From Seohaeicola saemankumensis (GTDB taxonomy: Bacteria; Pseudomonadota; Alphaproteobacteria; Rhodobacterales; Rhodobacteraceae), in NCBI RefSeq assembly GCF_042678485.1, contig NZ_JBHTKR010000001.1, forward strand, positions 248,001 to 312,000: a DNA stretch of 64,000 bases, written 5' to 3'. Within the stretch, counting starts at the first letter, position 1. Every line of letters starts with the position of its first letter. The translations under genes and the position numbers were made by a program. The notes under the pieces were generated by a model. It did no database searches and was not told the DNA's origin. It saw nothing but the letters and a program-made list of their open reading frames with translations. Below are positions 24,976-33,195 of the stretch, in pieces.

Positions 24976-25893
24976 ATGTGGCGGTTCATCCAAGTGGAAC
25001 GTGGGTTTGACCTGCGCAGATTCGCCTGCGGGGGCAACCCGTTTGCGCTGTGCTTGGCGCTGTCGCTTCAGATGCTGCCCGCAGCGGCCTTGACCGGCCT
25101 TGGCGTTTTGAATGCGGCGGCACCGGCTGCCGCGCAGGATACGCCGGCCTTTCCCGATTTCACCTTCAAGCGCGTGCGCCCACCCGAAGCGGGCAGCACG
25201 GCTCCGCGGATTACCGTGCAGATCGCGCCGCAACCCGTGGCCGTGGCCCGCCCCGCCGCGCCCAAGACGCCGGACGCGGCTGCACCCGATGCGGTGCCGG
25301 GCCGCTATGGCTGGTTCTGGCAGGCGGTCTCGCCGCTGCTGGAAGATGGCGGTCCGGGGCGGCTGGAGCCCGCGCTGATCCAGATTGCCAATGCAAGGGA
25401 TGGTCAGCAGATCGCGGCGCCGCGCCTCAGCGATCTGCTGGGGATCGCGCGCGCGCATCAGCCCGCGCTGCTGCTCAATACCGTCGGCACGCGGGTCTCA
25501 CCCGCCCTGGCGCTGGCGGTGATCGCGGTCGAGTCGTCCGGGCGCGCGAATGCTGTCAGTTCCGCAGGCGCGGTGGGCCTGATGCAGCTGATACCGGCCA
25601 CGGCAGATCGGTTCGGCGTGGCCGACAGCTTGAATGCGGGTCAGAACATCAAGGGGGGCGTGGCCTATCTTGACTGGCTGCTGGCTGAGTTTGACGGTGA
25701 TCCGATCCTGGCGCTGGCCGGCTACAATGCGGGCGAGAACGCAGTCAAACGTCACGGGGGCGTTCCCCCCTTTGCCGAGACACGCGATTACGTGCCCAAG
25801 GTGCTGGCGGCTTTCGCCGTGGCGCGCAATCTGTGCAAGACGCCGCCGCAGCTGATCTCGGACGGGTGCGTGTTCAACCTCGGCGAGGGCTGA
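24976..25893 (+). CDS. Lytic transglycosylase, SLT domain
   Basis: A 305-residue peptidoglycan-cleaving enzyme of the periplasm. A hydrophobic signal segment (23-53, ending APAAAQ) is followed by a Pro/Ala-rich linker. The SLT domain (about 172-285) has the catalytic glutamate in AVESSGR (Glu186), then GAVGLMQLIPATA and ALAGYNAGENAV. The long polar N-terminus before the hydrophobic part leaves the exact start open. It is divergent from the Tad locus, where transglycosylases often open the wall for pilus assembly, but a role there is only suggested by position. Confidence 0.88.
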   Translation: MWRFIQVERGFDLRRFACGGNPFALCLALSLQMLPAAALTGLGVLNAAAPAAAQDTPAFPDFTFKRVRPPEAGSTAPRITVQIAPQPVAVARPAAPKTPDAAAPDAVPGRYGWFWQAVSPLLEDGGPGRLEPALIQIANARDGQQIAAPRLSDLLGIARAHQPALLLNTVGTRVSPALALAVIAVESSGRANAVSSAGAVGLMQLIPATADRFGVADSLNAGQNIKGGVAYLDWLLAEFDGDPILALAGYNAGENAVKRHGGVPPFAETRDYVPKVLAAFAVARNLCKTPPQLISDGCVFNLGEG

Positions 25894-25931
25894 CACCTTC
25901 GTGGCCTGTGGCTTGTGGACCCGTGGCGCAT

Positions 25932-25954
25932 GGATATTTGATGCAAGAAGAAAC
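25932..25954 (+). repeat. Copy of the dispersed ATATTTG/GCAAGAAGAAA motif
   Basis: GGATATTTGATGCAAGAAG followed by AAAC sits between the convergent transglycosylase and CoA-transferase genes, directly beside the CoA-transferase terminator. It is almost identical to the copy at 40762. Confidence 0.6.
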
Positions 25955-25985
25955 GCAAAAGGCCCGCGCTTGATGGCGCAGGCCC
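25951..25985 (-). terminator. Intrinsic terminator of the CoA-transferase operon
   Basis: GGCCCGCGC (25961-25969) pairs with GCGCAGGCC (25976-25984) around a 6-base loop. The one mismatch on the plus strand becomes a G-U pair on the minus strand, and TTTTGCGTTT follows in that direction. This fits termination of the gene ending at 26008. Confidence 0.75.
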
Positions 25986-26007
25986 TATGTTGTGCCACAT
26001 CCGCGCG

Positions 26008-26637
26008 TCAGGCGACGATGGTGGCCAGGGTCGCGGCGCGCAGCTCTGCTTCGGTCACGCCATCGGCGGTCTCGACGATTCTGAGGCCACCCTCGACCAC
26101 GTCCAGCACGCCCAGGTTGGTGATGATGCGGTCCACCACGGCCTTGCCGGTCAGCGGCAGGGTGCAGGCGGGCAGCACCTTGCTTTCGCCGGCCTTGTTG
26201 GTGTGATCCATCACGACAACCACGCGGCCCACGCCCGCGACCAGGTCCATCGCGCCGCCCATGCCCTTGACCAGCTTGCCGGGGATCATCCAGTTCGCCA
26301 GGTCACCCGTCTCGGATACTTCCATCGCGCCCAGGATCGCCATGGCGATCTTGCCGCCACGGATCATCCCGAAGGACATGGCGCTGTCGAAATAGGCGGT
26401 CTGCGGCAGTTCGGTGATCGTCTGCTTGCCCGCGTTGATCAGATCGGGGTCTTCCTCGCCCTCAAGCGGGAAGGGGCCCATGCCCAGCATCCCGTTTTCC
26501 GATTGCAGCGTCACTTCCACGCCCGCGGGGATGTAGTTGCTGACCAGCGTCGGGATCCCGATCCCGAGGTTCACGTACCAGCCGTCCTGCAGTTCCTGTG
26601 CCGCGCGCGCGGCCATCTGGTTGCGATCCCAAGGCAT
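26008..26637 (-). CDS. 3-oxoacid CoA-transferase subunit B
   Basis: The 209-residue beta subunit that moves CoA between acyl groups, such as succinyl-CoA and acetoacetate. Motifs are LGIGIPTLVSNYIP and the catalytic glutamate in SENGMLG (Glu47), typical of family I CoA-transferases. The start at 26637 overlaps the stop of subunit A by one base (TAATG), which fixes it against a longer open frame. Whether the preferred substrate is acetoacetate (ScoB), butyrate/acetoacetate (AtoA) or another acid is not determinable. Confidence 0.92.
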   Translation of the reverse strand: MPWDRNQMAARAAQELQDGWYVNLGIGIPTLVSNYIPAGVEVTLQSENGMLGMGPFPLEGEEDPDLINAGKQTITELPQTAYFDSAMSFGMIRGGKIAMAILGAMEVSETGDLANWMIPGKLVKGMGGAMDLVAGVGRVVVVMDHTNKAGESKVLPACTLPLTGKAVVDRIITNLGVLDVVEGGLRIVETADGVTEAELRAATLATIVA

Positions 26638-27341
26638 TATGCGGTCTCCCGTTTCTGAACCGTGCGCTGTTCGATGCGTTTCTCGTGCTGCCCCTGGATG
26701 ATGCGGTGCACATAGATGCCGGGCAGGTGGATGTGATCGGGATCCAGGCTGCCGGTCGGCACGATCTCTTCGACCTCGACAACGCAGACCTTGCCGCACA
26801 TGGCCGCCGGCGGGTTGAAGTTGCGCGCGGTCTTGCGGAACACCAGGTTGCCGGTGGCATCGGCCTTCCAGGCCTTGACGATGGCCAGGTCGGCAAAGAT
26901 CCCGCGTTCCAGGATATATGTCTGGCCGTCGAACTCCTTGTGCTCCTTGCCCTCGGCGATCACGGTGCCCACGCCGGTCCTGGTGTAGAAGCCGGGGATG
27001 CCCGCGCCGCCGGCGCGCATGCGCTCGGCCAGGGTGCCCTGGGGGTTGAATTCCAGCTCCAGCTCGCCCGACAGGTACTGGCGCATGAATTCCGCGTTCT
27101 CGCCCACATAGGACGAGATCATCTTCTTCACCTGCCTGGTCTGCAACAGGATGCCGATGCCGAAATCATCCACGCCCGCATTGTTCGAGGCAAAGGTCAG
27201 ATCCTTCGTGCCCGCGTCCTTGATCGCCTGCAAAAGCAGCTCGGGGATGCCGCACAGGCCAAAGCCGCCAGACGCGATGAACATGCCGTCAAACAGCAGC
27301 CCATCCAGCGCCTCCGCGGCCGAATTGTAGACTTTCTTCAT
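26637..27341 (-). CDS. 3-oxoacid CoA-transferase subunit A
   Basis: The 234-residue alpha subunit. The signature FIASGGFGLCGIPE (about 22-35) is followed by LTFASNNAGVDDFGIGILL and the NPQGTLAERMRAGGAGIPGFYT segment. All are typical of the SCOT/AtoD family. It is the first gene of a two-gene operon ending at the terminator near 25960, with 1-base translational overlap into subunit B. The pair supports ketone-body or short-chain acid catabolism. Confidence 0.93.
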   Translation of the reverse strand: MKKVYNSAAEALDGLLFDGMFIASGGFGLCGIPELLLQAIKDAGTKDLTFASNNAGVDDFGIGILLQTRQVKKMISSYVGENAEFMRQYLSGELELEFNPQGTLAERMRAGGAGIPGFYTRTGVGTVIAEGKEHKEFDGQTYILERGIFADLAIVKAWKADATGNLVFRKTARNFNPPAAMCGKVCVVEVEEIVPTGSLDPDHIHLPGIYVHRIIQGQHEKRIEQRTVQKRETA

Positions 27342-27437
27342 TGATCTCTCCTCGCATCAGCGTCGCGGCCTTGTTTGCCGCCGGTGATGGCAAGAGTCAA
27401 TCAAATGCCGCGGCGCAGAGGGCGCGGGCCTGCCGGG

Positions 27438-30053
27438 TCAGGTGCCCGTCTTCTTGGCCGGCGCCTTCTTTGCAGCCGGTTTCGCGGCAGGCTTCTTGGC
27501 CGCTGTTTTCTTGGCGGCGGGCTTCTTGGCGGTTGCGGCCTTGGGTTTGGCGGCGGGCTTTTTCGCGGCACCCTTCTTGCTGCCGGATTTCGCGGCCTTT
27601 TCGGCGATCAGCGCCACGGCCTGATCCATGCTCAGCGTGGCGGCGTCGGTGTCCTTGGGCAGGGTCGCGTTGATCTTGCCCCATTTGACATAAGGCCCGT
27701 AGCGGCCATCCAGCACCTGCACTGGCCCCCCTTCGGTGGGGTGTTCGCCCAGTTCGGCCAGCGGCTTGGCGGCGGCGCGGCCTGCGCCCGGCGTGCGGGC
27801 GGCCTTGGCGGCCAGTTCTTCTACCGCGCGGTTCATGCCGATGGTGAAGACGTCATCCACCTCCTTGATATTGGCATAGACCGATCCGTGCTTGATATAG
27901 GGACCATAGCGGCCGATCCCGGCTTCGACGGTCACGCCATCCTCGGGGTGGGGCCCGATCTCGCGCGGCAGGTTCAGCAGCATCAGCGCCTTGTCCAGAT
28001 TCATGTCATCGGGCGACCAGCCCTTGGGCAGGCTGGCGCGCGGCGGTTTCTTGTTCTCGGGCGTCGCCTCGCCGCGCTGCACGTAGGGGCCGAAGCGACC
28101 GGACCGCAGGCTGATCTCGTCGCCCTGGTCGACACCCAGGATGCGGTCGCCCTGCGCTTCGGGATCGCCATTCAGAGGGCGGGTGTAGCGGCATTCGGGA
28201 TAGTTTCCACATCCCACGAAACCGCCGGTGCGCGAGGTCTTCAGATGCAGCTGGCCTGTGCCGCACAGCGGGCAGGAGCGCGGGTCGGACCCGTCTTCGC
28301 GCGGCGGATAAAGCTGGGGGGCCAGGGCCTCGTCGAGCACGTCGAGCACTTCGGTGATACGCAGTTCGGATGTTTCGGCGATGGCGGCGGAGAAGTCGCG
28401 CCAGAAGCGGGCCAGCACATCCTTGTAATCCAGATCGCCGGCGCTGACCTCGTCCAGCTGGTTTTCAAGGTCTGCGGTAAAATCGTATTCCACGTATTTG
28501 CGGAAGAAATTCATCAAGAAGACGGTGACGATCCGGCCCTTGTCCTCGGGGAACAGGCGGTTCTTGTCCTTGCGGACATATTCACGGTCCTGGATCGTGG
28601 TGATCACGCTGGCATAGGTCGAGGGGCGGCCGATCCCCAGCTCTTCCATCCGCTTGACCAGGGTCGCCTCGGTATAGCGGGGCGGGGCTTGGGTGAAATG
28701 CTGCTCGGGGGTCACGCCGCGCTTGTCGGTCTTTTCGCCCTGCATGATCTGGGGCAGGCGGCGTTCATCCTCGGCGGCGTCATCGTCACGGCCTTCCTCG
28801 TAGACCTTGAGAAAACCGTCGAACAGCACCACCTGACCGGTGGCGCGCAGTTCGACCTGGCCGTCCTTGCTGCCGATGTCGACGGTCGTGCGCTCGAAGC
28901 GGGCGGCCTCCATCTGGCAGGCGATGGTGCGTTTCCAGATCAGATCGTAAAGCTTGCGCTGGTCGGCCTCGGAAATCCGCAGGCTTTCGGCATCGCGCGA
29001 CATGTCGGTGGGGCGGATGCATTCATGCGCTTCCTGCGCGTTCTTGGCCTTGTTCTTGTACATGCGCGGGCTGGCGGGCACATATTCGGCGCCGTAACGG
29101 TCCTTGATCGCGTCGCGCGTGGCCATCACCGCCTCGGGCGCCATGTCGATGCCGTCGGTCCGCATGTAGGTGATGTGCCCGGCCTCATAGAGGCGCTGCG
29201 CGGCGTTCATGCATTGGCGCGCGCCCATGCCGTATTTGCGGCTGGCCTCCTGCTGGAGGGTCGAGGTCATGAAAGGGGCGGAAGGGTTGCGCGAGGCCGG
29301 TTTCGCCTCGACCGAGGTCACGCTCAGATCGCGCGAGGTGACGGCCTGCACGGCCATTTCGGCCTGGGTCGCGTTTTCAAGATCGTAACGGTCCAGCTTC
29401 TTGCCGGCCAACTGGGTCAGCCTGGCGTCGAATTCCTGGCCGCGGGGCGTGACCAGGCGGGCAGTGACCGACCAGTATTCGCGGGCGCGAAACGCCTCGA
29501 TCTCCATCTCGCGCTCGACGATCAGGCGCAGACAGACCGATTGCACCCGACCGGCGCTGCGTGCCCCCGGCAGCTTGCGCCAGAGCACGGGCGACAGGTT
29601 GAACCCGACGAGGTAATCCAGCGCGCGGCGGGCCAGATAAGCCTCGACCAGCGGGGCATCGACCTGGCGGGGATGCTGCATCGCCTCGGTCACGGCGGCC
29701 TTGGTGATGGCGTTGAACACAACCCGGCTGACGGGGGTGTCTTTCTTGATGGCCTTGCGCTGGCGCAGGGTTTCTTCCAGATGCCAGCTGATCGCCTCGC
29801 CCTCGCGGTCGGGGTCGGTCGCCAGGATCAGGGCGTTGTCCTTGGCCAGCGCATCGGCGATGGCTTTCACATGCTTGCGGCTGTCCGCGCCCACTTCCCA
29901 GGTCATGTCGAACCCGTGTTCCGTATCGACCGAGCCATCCTTGGCGGGCAGGTCGCGCACATGGCCGTAAGAGGCCAGAACCGTGTAGTCGGATCCCAGA
30001 TACTTGTTGATTGTCTTGGCCTTGGCCGGGGATTCCACAACGACGACGGGCAT
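27438..30053 (-). CDS. topA: DNA topoisomerase I
   Basis: Type IA topoisomerase that relaxes negative supercoils. The start at 30053 (MPVVVVESPAKAK) has AAAGGAAG seven bases upstream and is preferred to one 8 codons earlier. The 871 residues show the TOPRIM domain (VVVESPAKAKTINKYLG and ATDPDREGEAISWHL), the active-site region ITYMRTDGIDM with the catalytic tyrosine, one four-cysteine zinc finger (CPLC...CGNYPEC), and repeated topo-C domains (GRFGPYV, GRYGPYI, GRYGPYV). The last 45 residues are a Lys/Ala/Pro-rich histone H1-like tail. dprA lies upstream. Confidence 0.96.
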   Translation of the reverse strand: MPVVVVESPAKAKTINKYLGSDYTVLASYGHVRDLPAKDGSVDTEHGFDMTWEVGADSRKHVKAIADALAKDNALILATDPDREGEAISWHLEETLRQRKAIKKDTPVSRVVFNAITKAAVTEAMQHPRQVDAPLVEAYLARRALDYLVGFNLSPVLWRKLPGARSAGRVQSVCLRLIVEREMEIEAFRAREYWSVTARLVTPRGQEFDARLTQLAGKKLDRYDLENATQAEMAVQAVTSRDLSVTSVEAKPASRNPSAPFMTSTLQQEASRKYGMGARQCMNAAQRLYEAGHITYMRTDGIDMAPEAVMATRDAIKDRYGAEYVPASPRMYKNKAKNAQEAHECIRPTDMSRDAESLRISEADQRKLYDLIWKRTIACQMEAARFERTTVDIGSKDGQVELRATGQVVLFDGFLKVYEEGRDDDAAEDERRLPQIMQGEKTDKRGVTPEQHFTQAPPRYTEATLVKRMEELGIGRPSTYASVITTIQDREYVRKDKNRLFPEDKGRIVTVFLMNFFRKYVEYDFTADLENQLDEVSAGDLDYKDVLARFWRDFSAAIAETSELRITEVLDVLDEALAPQLYPPREDGSDPRSCPLCGTGQLHLKTSRTGGFVGCGNYPECRYTRPLNGDPEAQGDRILGVDQGDEISLRSGRFGPYVQRGEATPENKKPPRASLPKGWSPDDMNLDKALMLLNLPREIGPHPEDGVTVEAGIGRYGPYIKHGSVYANIKEVDDVFTIGMNRAVEELAAKAARTPGAGRAAAKPLAELGEHPTEGGPVQVLDGRYGPYVKWGKINATLPKDTDAATLSMDQAVALIAEKAAKSGSKKGAAKKPAAKPKAATAKKPAAKKTAAKKPAAKPAAKKAPAKKTGT

Positions 30054-30155
30054 CACACTTCCTTTCGACTCGGACACTGATCAGTGCCGGTGCACCATGG
30101 CGGGGGACCATGTGGGGTGAAAGGGGGCTTTGTCAATGCGGGGAAAATCCGGCGT

Positions 30156-30186
30156 GGGCGCGCAGCCGACGCGCGGCTGCGCGCCC
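30156..30186. other. Perfect 13-bp hairpin between dprA and topA
   Basis: GGGCGCGCAGCCG (30156-30168) and CGGCTGCGCGCCC (30174-30186) are perfectly complementary around a 5-base loop. On the minus strand, ACGCCGGATTTTCC follows. The position just after the dprA stop suits a terminator or a structure in the topA leader, about 100 bases upstream of the topA start. Confidence 0.6.
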
Positions 30187-30239
30187 GCGTCACGTGCTTT
30201 GCGACAGGCTGCAAGCCGCCCGGGACCTTGCGGCCAGGG

Positions 30240-31448
30240 CTACGTTGCCCGTGCCAGCAAGCCGCCGGGCTGGCGCAGGATCCGCCCTTCAAGCTCCAGC
30301 GTCAGAAGGGCCGGGGCAACCTGATGCGCGGGGCTGTCCAGATCACGGATCAGCTGATCTTCGGCCAGGGGTGAAGGACCCAGGCGGGCCAGGATCTGCC
30401 CGTGCAATGCGGCGGTTTCGCGCAATGTCCGGCGCGCGGGCTGGGGGCTGTCCGGTGTGGGGGCCGGTGCGGGGGGCAGTGCGGTGGCCGGGGCCGAGGC
30501 AGGGAGAGGGGCGGGCTTGACGGCCGATGTGTGGCGCGCTGTGCCGGCGGCGGGCACCTGGCCCAGCCCTTCGATCACATCGGATGCGTTACGCACCAGC
30601 CTTGCCCCGTCGCGGATCAGCATGTTGCACCCTGACGAGCGCGCATCGAACGGATGACCGGGCACGGCCATCACCTCGCGTCCCTGGTCCAGGGCGCAGC
30701 GGGCGGTGATCAGGCTGCCCGATTTCGCGGCCGCCTCGATCACCACCACCGCCTGGGCCAGACCCGAGATGATGCGGTTGCGGCGCGGAAAATGTCGGGC
30801 CTGGGGGATCAGCCCCATGGGCTGTTCGGACAGGCGCAGCCCTGTTGCCGCGATGTCATGGGCAAGCCCGGCGTTTTCGGCGGGATAAAGCACATCCACG
30901 CCACCGGCCTGCACGGCCAGGGTGCCGCTGTCCAGGGTTGCGGCATGGGCGGCGGTGTCGATGCCGCGCGCCAGCCCGGAGACGATGACAAACCCGGCTT
31001 CGGCCAGGTCGCGCGCCAGGCTGCGGGCCATGCGCGTCCCCAGCGACGAGGCATTGCGCGCGCCCACGAGCGCCAGCATCGGGCGGGCAAGGATCGCGGG
31101 ATCCCCCATCGCCCAGAGGATCGGTGGCGCGTCGGTGATCTGGGCAAGTAGCGCGGGATAGAGCGGATCGCCCGCGCAGATCATCCGCGCGCCTGCCGCC
31201 CGTGCCGCGCGCAGTTCTGCCTGCGCCACGCCGACGGGGCAGGGGCGATAGTCATCGATACCCGCAGCGCGGGCGACATCGGGCAGGGCGCCAAGGGCGG
31301 CGGTGGCATTGCCATGTTCGTTCATCAGCCGGAAAAAGGTGGCCGGTCCGACACGGGAGGAGCGCAAGAGACGAAGCCATGACACCCGGTCATCTTCCGT
31401 GGTGGGTGGGAGTGGGGGGTGAGTGGAAGAGGTGGGTTCCCAGGTCAT
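30240..31448 (-). CDS. dprA: DNA-processing protein DprA
   Basis: Binds single-stranded DNA and loads RecA during natural transformation. The start MTWEPTSS (31448) follows GGAGTCGTG; 21 additional open codons upstream carry a CtrA-like site instead. The 402 residues contain an N-terminal helical domain (RLLRSSRVGPATFFRLM), the Rossmann core (LALVGARNASSLG, VSGLARGIDTAAH, PRRNRIISGLA) and a C-terminal winged helix (LAEDQLIRDL, LLTLELEGRI). In Rhodobacterales DprA is also needed by recipients of gene transfer agents. Confidence 0.95.
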   Translation of the reverse strand: MTWEPTSSTHPPLPPTTEDDRVSWLRLLRSSRVGPATFFRLMNEHGNATAALGALPDVARAAGIDDYRPCPVGVAQAELRAARAAGARMICAGDPLYPALLAQITDAPPILWAMGDPAILARPMLALVGARNASSLGTRMARSLARDLAEAGFVIVSGLARGIDTAAHAATLDSGTLAVQAGGVDVLYPAENAGLAHDIAATGLRLSEQPMGLIPQARHFPRRNRIISGLAQAVVVIEAAAKSGSLITARCALDQGREVMAVPGHPFDARSSGCNMLIRDGARLVRNASDVIEGLGQVPAAGTARHTSAVKPAPLPASAPATALPPAPAPTPDSPQPARRTLRETAALHGQILARLGPSPLAEDQLIRDLDSPAHQVAPALLTLELEGRILRQPGGLLARAT

Positions 31449-31491
31449 CACGACTCCGTCTGCTTGCAGAATCAGGTTTAGACGATGGGTG

Positions 31492-31507
31492 GTTAATGGC
31501 CGGTAAA
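31492..31507 (-). promoter_or_regulatory. CtrA-like site upstream of dprA
   Basis: On the minus strand TTTA-CCGGCCA-TTAAC matches TTAA-N7-TTAAC with one change. It lies 45 bases upstream of the dprA ATG, a promoter-proximal position. CtrA control of competence genes including dprA is known in Rhodobacter; use here is inferred. Confidence 0.5.
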
Positions 31508-31510
31508 CCA

Positions 31511-31543
31511 AACAAAGAAACGGCCCACCCGAAGGCAGGCCGT
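31511..31543 (-). terminator. Intrinsic terminator of tldD
   Basis: ACGGCCCACC (31520-31529) pairs with GGCAGGCCGT (31534-31543). On the minus strand this gives a 10-bp stem with two G-U pairs and a TTCG tetraloop, followed by TTCTTTG. The two mismatches on the plus strand show that the minus-strand transcript is the functional one, matching tldD, which ends at 31579. Confidence 0.75.
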
Positions 31544-31549
31544 GCTGAT

Positions 31550-31571
31550 GAGTATTTGTGGAAAGATGAAG
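31550..31571 (+). repeat. Copy of the dispersed TATTTG/AAGATGAAG motif
   Basis: GAGTATTTGTGGAAAGATGA plus AG lies directly between the tldD stop and its terminator. It differs at one position from the copy at 6990. Confidence 0.6.
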
Positions 31572-31578
31572 CGAAGGG

Positions 31579-33000
31579 TCAGGTGGCCGATCCGCCCACG
31601 GTCAATCCGCCGATCATCAGTGTCGGCTGGCCCACGCCCACGGGCACCCATTGGCCCGCCTTGCCGCAATTGCCCATGCCGGGATCCAGCGCCATGTCAT
31701 TGCCGATCCCGCGGATCTTCTTCAACGCGGTGGCCCCGTCGCCGATCAGCGTGGCGCCCTTGACCGGGGCGCCGATCTTGCCGTTCTGCACGCGGTAGGC
31801 TTCGGTGCAGCTGAAGACGAACTTGCCGTTGGTGATGTCGACCTGTCCGCCGCCGAAGCCCACGGCGTAGATACCGTCCTTGAGATCCGCCACGATATCG
31901 GCGGGATCGGTGTCGCCGCCCAGCATGTAGGTGTTGGTCATGCGCGGCATCGGCGCATGGGCATAGCTTTCGCGCCGCCCGTTGCCGGTAGGCGCCACGC
32001 CCATCAGCCGCGCGTTCTGCCGGTCCTGCATGTAGCCCACCAGAATGCCATCCTCGATCAGCACGGTCTTGCCCGACGGCGTGCCCTCGTCGTCGATGCT
32101 GATGGAGCCGCGGCGGTCGGGGATCGTGCCATCGTCCAGCACTGTCACGCCGGGCGCGGCAATCTGCTGGCCCATCAGCCCGGCAAAGGCGGATGTGCCC
32201 TTGCGGTTGAAATCGCCCTCCAGCCCGTGCCCGATCGCCTCGTGCAGCAGGATGCCGGGCCAGCCCGGCCCCAGAACCACATCCATCACGCCTGCCGGAG
32301 CCGGGACGGCCTGAAGGTTCACGGCGGCGATGCGCAGCGCCTCGCGGGTCTTGGCCTGCCAGTCCTCGGGATCCAGAAGCCCGTCCAGTCCCACCCGCCC
32401 GCCGCCGCCGGCAGTGCCGCCTTCGCGCCGCCCGTCCTGATCGAGGATCACGCTGACGTTGACCCGGGTCATGGGGCGCACGTCGCGCAGATGCACCCCG
32501 TCGGGGCGCAGGATCTCGATCTCCTGGATCGAGGCGGCGATGGTCGCGCTGACCTGCACCACGCGCGGATCCAGCGCGCGGGCGAAGGCGTCGATCTCGC
32601 GCAGCGTGTCCAGCTTGACGGGAAAGCTGACGCCGGCGATCGGATCGGCATCGGTGTAGAGGCGGCGATTGGTGGCGCGCGGCGCCTCGGCCCAGGTGCC
32701 GCCGCCATCGCCCACGGCCAGGCGCGCGGTGCCGGTGGCGCGACGCAGGGCCGCCTCGGAGATTTCCGAGGAATGGGCATAGCCCGTCACATCGCCGCGC
32801 ACGGCGCGTAGCCCGAAGCCTTCTGATGCGTCGTAGCTGGCGGTTTTCACGCGACCGTCGTCGAAGACGAGTGCCTCGGAGCGGCGACGTTCGAAAAACA
32901 GTTCCCCGTCATCGGCGCCCGCGGTGGCCTCGCGCAGCAGCGAAACTGCGGTTTCGGGGGAGATTCTGTCTTCGAGTGGGCGGAAATCCGTATCGGACAT
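31579..33000 (-). CDS. tldD: Metalloprotease TldD
   Basis: Zinc protease subunit acting with TldE/PmbA (not in the window) on small modified peptides and unfolded proteins in the cytoplasm. The 473 residues contain the diagnostic HEAIGHGLEGDFNRKGTSAF block with the HExxxH metal site, the N-terminal GADDGELFFERRRSEAL region and the C-terminal MIGGLTVGG. The length fits TldD. It is divergent from ctaC, with an FNR-type box in the shared promoter region, and ends at a good terminator. Confidence 0.95.
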   Translation of the reverse strand: MSDTDFRPLEDRISPETAVSLLREATAGADDGELFFERRRSEALVFDDGRVKTASYDASEGFGLRAVRGDVTGYAHSSEISEAALRRATGTARLAVGDGGGTWAEAPRATNRRLYTDADPIAGVSFPVKLDTLREIDAFARALDPRVVQVSATIAASIQEIEILRPDGVHLRDVRPMTRVNVSVILDQDGRREGGTAGGGGRVGLDGLLDPEDWQAKTREALRIAAVNLQAVPAPAGVMDVVLGPGWPGILLHEAIGHGLEGDFNRKGTSAFAGLMGQQIAAPGVTVLDDGTIPDRRGSISIDDEGTPSGKTVLIEDGILVGYMQDRQNARLMGVAPTGNGRRESYAHAPMPRMTNTYMLGGDTDPADIVADLKDGIYAVGFGGGQVDITNGKFVFSCTEAYRVQNGKIGAPVKGATLIGDGATALKKIRGIGNDMALDPGMGNCGKAGQWVPVGVGQPTLMIGGLTVGGSAT

Positions 33001-33035
33001 GAAGGTGCTTTCTGTGTCTTTCGCAGCGCGTTCGT

Positions 33036-33049
33036 TTGATCTAAATCAG
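33036..33049. promoter_or_regulatory. FNR/FnrL-type site between tldD and ctaC
   Basis: TTGAT-CTAA-ATCAG matches the FNR consensus at 9 of 10 positions. It is 36 bases from the tldD start and 147 from the ctaC start. So close to tldD it might repress that gene, or it might act on the oxidase operon; neither is shown. Confidence 0.5.
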
Positions 33050-33195
33050 TTTCGCGTCCGTTTGCCGCAATGGTCGTTGTTGTTTTGTCTGTCAGAATAT
33101 GGTTTCACGCCTCGACAAAACAACGGGATTCTATGGCATACACCACGGATAACCGTATCAAGACCCAGAAACACCTCAACCGATCAGGGTGACAT

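Noticed and set aside
27440..27600. Apparent short tandem DNA repeats near the topA end
   Set aside because: They encode the Lys/Ala tail of topoisomerase I and need no separate explanation; no CRISPR-like spacing.
27375..30080. A 901-codon plus-strand frame opposite topA
   Set aside because: Antisense to topoisomerase I with no motifs; explained by high GC third positions.
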